This document shows positions 5,755-7,550 of a stretch of 7,550 nucleotides of DNA, one piece after another. The stretch comes from Bacillota bacterium (GTDB lineage: Bacteria; Bacillota; Clostridia; Christensenellales; CAG-138): contig JAEXTB010000223.1 of the NCBI GenBank assembly GCA_023453725.1, forward strand, positions 1 through 7,550, read 5' to 3'. Positions within the stretch are counted from its first letter, which is position 1. The number at the start of each line of letters is the position of its first letter. The position numbers were made by a program, and so were the translations under genes. Below the pieces are notes generated by a model, which saw only the letters and a program-made list of their open reading frames with translations, was not told the origin of the DNA and searched no databases.

Positions 5755-5788
5755 AAAGCCAAGATCAAAAATAAAGGAGGGGTTTACC

Positions 5789-6199
5789 TTGATACGAGTT
5801 ATCTTCGGCGAAAAAGGTGCAGGGAAAACCAAACGCATCATTGAAATGGCCAACTCCGCCGCTAAAGAGGGCAAGGGCAGTGTCGTGTATATTGATGACG
5901 ACAGCCGGTACATGTTCGATCTCACGCGAGATATCCGTTTTGTAGATGCATCGCGATTTGAAATAGACGGACCTAAAATGTTCTATGGTTTCCTGTGTGG
6001 TATTGCAGCGCAGGACTTTGACCTGGAACATTTATTTATTGATGGGTTTTTGAAGATCGTCCACCACGAACTGAGCACGCTCGAAGGGTTGTTTGAACAC
6101 CTGAAGAAGTTTGCGGAGGACTGCTCTTTGACCATTACCATCAGCATCAGCGGTAAACCCGATACCATCCCCGAATTCCTCAAAGAGTTCGTCTGCTAA
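5789..6199 (+). CDS. Small P-loop NTPase-like protein, function unknown
   Basis: A 136-residue protein beginning IRVIFGEKGAGKTKRIIEMA. GEKGAGKT (7-14) is a perfect Walker A motif with K13 and T14 as the phosphate-binding pair. HLFIDG (81-86) after a hydrophobic strand gives a Walker B-like Asp at D85. I recall similar short proteins in many Clostridia, sometimes labelled PilT-like, but nothing here supports a role in twitching motility, and no other NTPase domain is present. The start is TTG at 5789-5791: it follows AAAGGAGGGG (5773-5782) at good spacing and puts the first strand directly before Walker A, as expected; no ATG or GTG lies in frame nearby. The gene is monocistronic by the look of its promoter and terminator. 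There are no membrane segments. Confidence 0.8.
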   Translation: MIRVIFGEKGAGKTKRIIEMANSAAKEGKGSVVYIDDDSRYMFDLTRDIRFVDASRFEIDGPKMFYGFLCGIAAQDFDLEHLFIDGFLKIVHHELSTLEGLFEHLKKFAEDCSLTITISISGKPDTIPEFLKEFVC

Positions 6200-6205
6200 C
6201 CCCGG

Positions 6206-6233
6206 TTGATATCTTTTAAGGCTGCCCTTTTAT
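6206..6233 (+). promoter_or_regulatory. Candidate thrC promoter overlapping the terminator
   Basis: TTGATA (6206-6211, five of six consensus bases) is followed after 16 bases by TTTTAT (6228-6233, four of six). Initiation would fall near 6240, inside the right arm of the terminator hairpin, so such transcripts would lack the left arm and could not form it. The -10 box is weak and the call is tentative. Confidence 0.35.
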
Positions 6234-6248
6234 GGGGGCAGCCTTTTT
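6218..6248 (+). terminator. Intrinsic terminator between the P-loop gene and thrC
   Basis: AAGGCTGCCC (6218-6227) pairs with GGGCAGCCTT (6236-6245), a 10-bp stem with an 8-base loop, and the T-run covers 6244-6248. It is 18 bases past the P-loop gene's stop codon and ends only 21 bases before thrC. It may end P-loop transcripts or act as a leaky barrier ahead of thrC. Confidence 0.9.
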
Positions 6249-6269
6249 AAAAATGAAGGAGGCCAAAGA

Positions 6270-7550
6270 ATGCAATACGTCAGTACCCGCGGGGGCGGCC
6301 ATGTTTCCGCCGCAAAGGCAATTGTGCAGGGCATCTGTCCGCTGGGTGGGCTGTATGTGCCAGAAGCGTTCCCGTCTCTGCCCATCGCTTCCCTGATGGA
6401 GCATTGCGGGGACTACCGCGCCATTGCGTTTGCCGTTATGCGGGAGTACCTGGATACGCCCGAGGAAACACTCAAAGGGTATCTCAATGCCGCATATGGC
6501 AGCAAATTTGATACCCCGGCCATTGCGCCCACCGTACCGCTGACTGATACAGAAAGCGTACTTGAGCTTTGGCATGGGCCGACGCTTGCATTTAAGGATA
6601 TGGCGCTGCAGATGCTTCCCTATCTCATGCGGGATTCTCTGCTGCAAACAGGTGAGGACAAGCAGGTATACATACTCGTCGCTACCTCCGGCGATACGGG
6701 AAAGGCCGCGCTTGCCGGTTTTTGCGATGTTCCCGGCACGAAGGTGCAGGTGTTTTATCCGCATGGCGGCGTCAGCCACGCGCAGTTTTTACAGATGGCC
6801 ACGCAGGAAGGAAAGAATACCTACGTATGCGGCGTAGAAGGCAACTTTGACGATACGCAGACCGCATTAAAGCGGATTTTCCGCGATGAACGCGTACTCC
6901 ATAACGCAGCAGAAAAAGGGTACCGCCTGTCCTCTGCGAATTCCATCAACTTTGGCAGGCTTTTGCCGCAGATCGCTTACTACTACGCCGCCTATCTCGA
7001 ACTTTGCAAACTGGGGCGAATAAAGGCGGGCGACAAAATCAATTTCTGCGTGCCCACCGGCAATTTCGGCGATATCTTAGCCGGCTATTACGCCATGCGC
7101 ATGGGCCTGCCGGTCAACAAATTCATCTGCGCGTCCAACCGCAATAACGTTTTGACGGATTTCTTCCACAATGGGGAATATGACAGCCGCAGGCCGTTTT
7201 ATAAAAGCATGTCCTGCTCCATCGATATTCTGGTTTCCTCCAATTTGGAACGTCTGCTGTTTGAAGCGGCGAACCGTGACGATGCGAAGGTGCGGGAATG
7301 GATGGCCTCCCTGCAGCATGAAGGCCGGTATGACGTCGGCCGCGCGGTAGCCGAAAAACTGGGGAGCCTCTTTGACGCAGACTGGTGCGACGAAGATGAT
7401 ACAATAAACACCATACGCGCCTGCTACGACCGCACCGGGTATCTGATGGACCCGCACACCGCAGTCGCGCAGACCATATTGGAGCGGCGCGAAACATCGG
7501 TAGGAATAGACGTGCATACCGTGCTCCTTTCCCCCGCTAGCCCCTATAAG
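6270..7550 (+). CDS. thrC: Threonine synthase (C-terminus cut by window edge)
   Basis: A PLP-dependent enzyme converting O-phospho-L-homoserine to L-threonine and phosphate; 427 codons are present and the frame is open at the edge, so roughly 70 residues of a usual 490-500 are missing. The N-terminus (YVSTRGGGHVSAAKAIVQG, 3-21) with GGLYVPE (26-32) is the class typical of bacterial ThrC with the extra N-terminal domain. LWHGPTLAFKD (100-110) carries the PLP-binding Lys, K109. VATSGDTGKAA (137-147) and VPTGNFGD (261-268) are the cofactor-phosphate-binding blocks, and NSINFGRLLPQ (224-234) is another family hallmark. The window ends at SPASPYK, corresponding to the STAHPAKF-like block near the C-terminus in the family. 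The ATG at 6270 follows AAGGAGG (6257-6263). It sits 21 bases after a strong terminator, so its transcription needs read-through or the overlapping promoter listed separately. Confidence 0.97.
   Translation, partial: MQYVSTRGGGHVSAAKAIVQGICPLGGLYVPEAFPSLPIASLMEHCGDYRAIAFAVMREYLDTPEETLKGYLNAAYGSKFDTPAIAPTVPLTDTESVLELWHGPTLAFKDMALQMLPYLMRDSLLQTGEDKQVYILVATSGDTGKAALAGFCDVPGTKVQVFYPHGGVSHAQFLQMATQEGKNTYVCGVEGNFDDTQTALKRIFRDERVLHNAAEKGYRLSSANSINFGRLLPQIAYYYAAYLELCKLGRIKAGDKINFCVPTGNFGDILAGYYAMRMGLPVNKFICASNRNNVLTDFFHNGEYDSRRPFYKSMSCSIDILVSSNLERLLFEAANRDDAKVREWMASLQHEGRYDVGRAVAEKLGSLFDADWCDEDDTINTIRACYDRTGYLMDPHTAVAQTILERRETSVGIDVHTVLLSPASPYK

Noticed and set aside
5726..5788. P-loop protein starting at TTG 5726
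   Set aside because: That codon lies in the -35 box of a good promoter and has no ribosome binding site; the TTG at 5789 has an excellent one.
6216..6779. 187-residue open frame antisense to thrC
   Set aside because: It is a shadow of the thrC coding strand; the composition (Arg, His, Cys rich) is typical of antisense frames.
7077..7517. 146-residue open frame antisense to thrC
   Set aside because: It is a shadow of a clearly conserved gene with no independent start signals.

Overview
The window reads as ordinary chromosomal DNA of a Gram-positive anaerobe of the Bacillota, most likely Clostridia. The grounds are strong GGAGG-type ribosome binding sites, SigA-type promoters, U-tract hairpin terminators, moderately high GC inside genes with AT-rich gaps, a DUF2007-type protein, and a purine gene pair (PurO-like IMP cyclohydrolase plus stand-alone AICAR transformylase) in place of fused PurH. 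A Christensenella-like or Lachnospirales-like host would fit, but the sequence alone does not fix the genus.

Region 1 (1-2784, minus strand): an L-fucose/L-arabinose isomerase-like enzyme (1107-2435) is followed downstream by a LacI-family regulator (1-784, cut by the window edge). Each has its own promoter. The regulator's 322-base upstream gap is rich in symmetric elements: a 15-bp inverted repeat between the -35 and -10 boxes, a perfect 14-bp CG-centred palindrome in the leader, and a pair of 13-bp direct repeats at a 20-bp period. The isomerase has an inferred leader of about 134 nt with its own inverted repeat. This looks like a self-regulated sugar or polyol catabolic locus.

Region 2 (2710-4714, plus strand): a compact two-gene purine operon running divergently from the isomerase. 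The PurO-like gene is joined to the AICAR transformylase by 12 bases, and the second gene's ribosome binding site overlaps the first gene's stop codon. Together they would convert AICAR to FAICAR to IMP. The operon ends in a textbook hairpin that can work in both directions.

Region 3 (4758-5620, minus strand): an SCP2-fold lipid-binding protein and a DUF2007 protein, probably one small operon, convergent with the purine operon.

Region 4 (5726-7550, plus strand): a 136-residue P-loop protein of unknown function starting at TTG, a strong terminator, and threonine synthase (cut at the right edge). The thrC start is so close to the terminator that its promoter must lie in or upstream of the hairpin, or it depends on read-through.

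No mobile elements, CRISPR arrays, tRNA or rRNA genes were seen. I see no clearly new biological system. The best leads are regulatory (lacI upstream region, terminator/promoter overlap before thrC) and the split purine pair.
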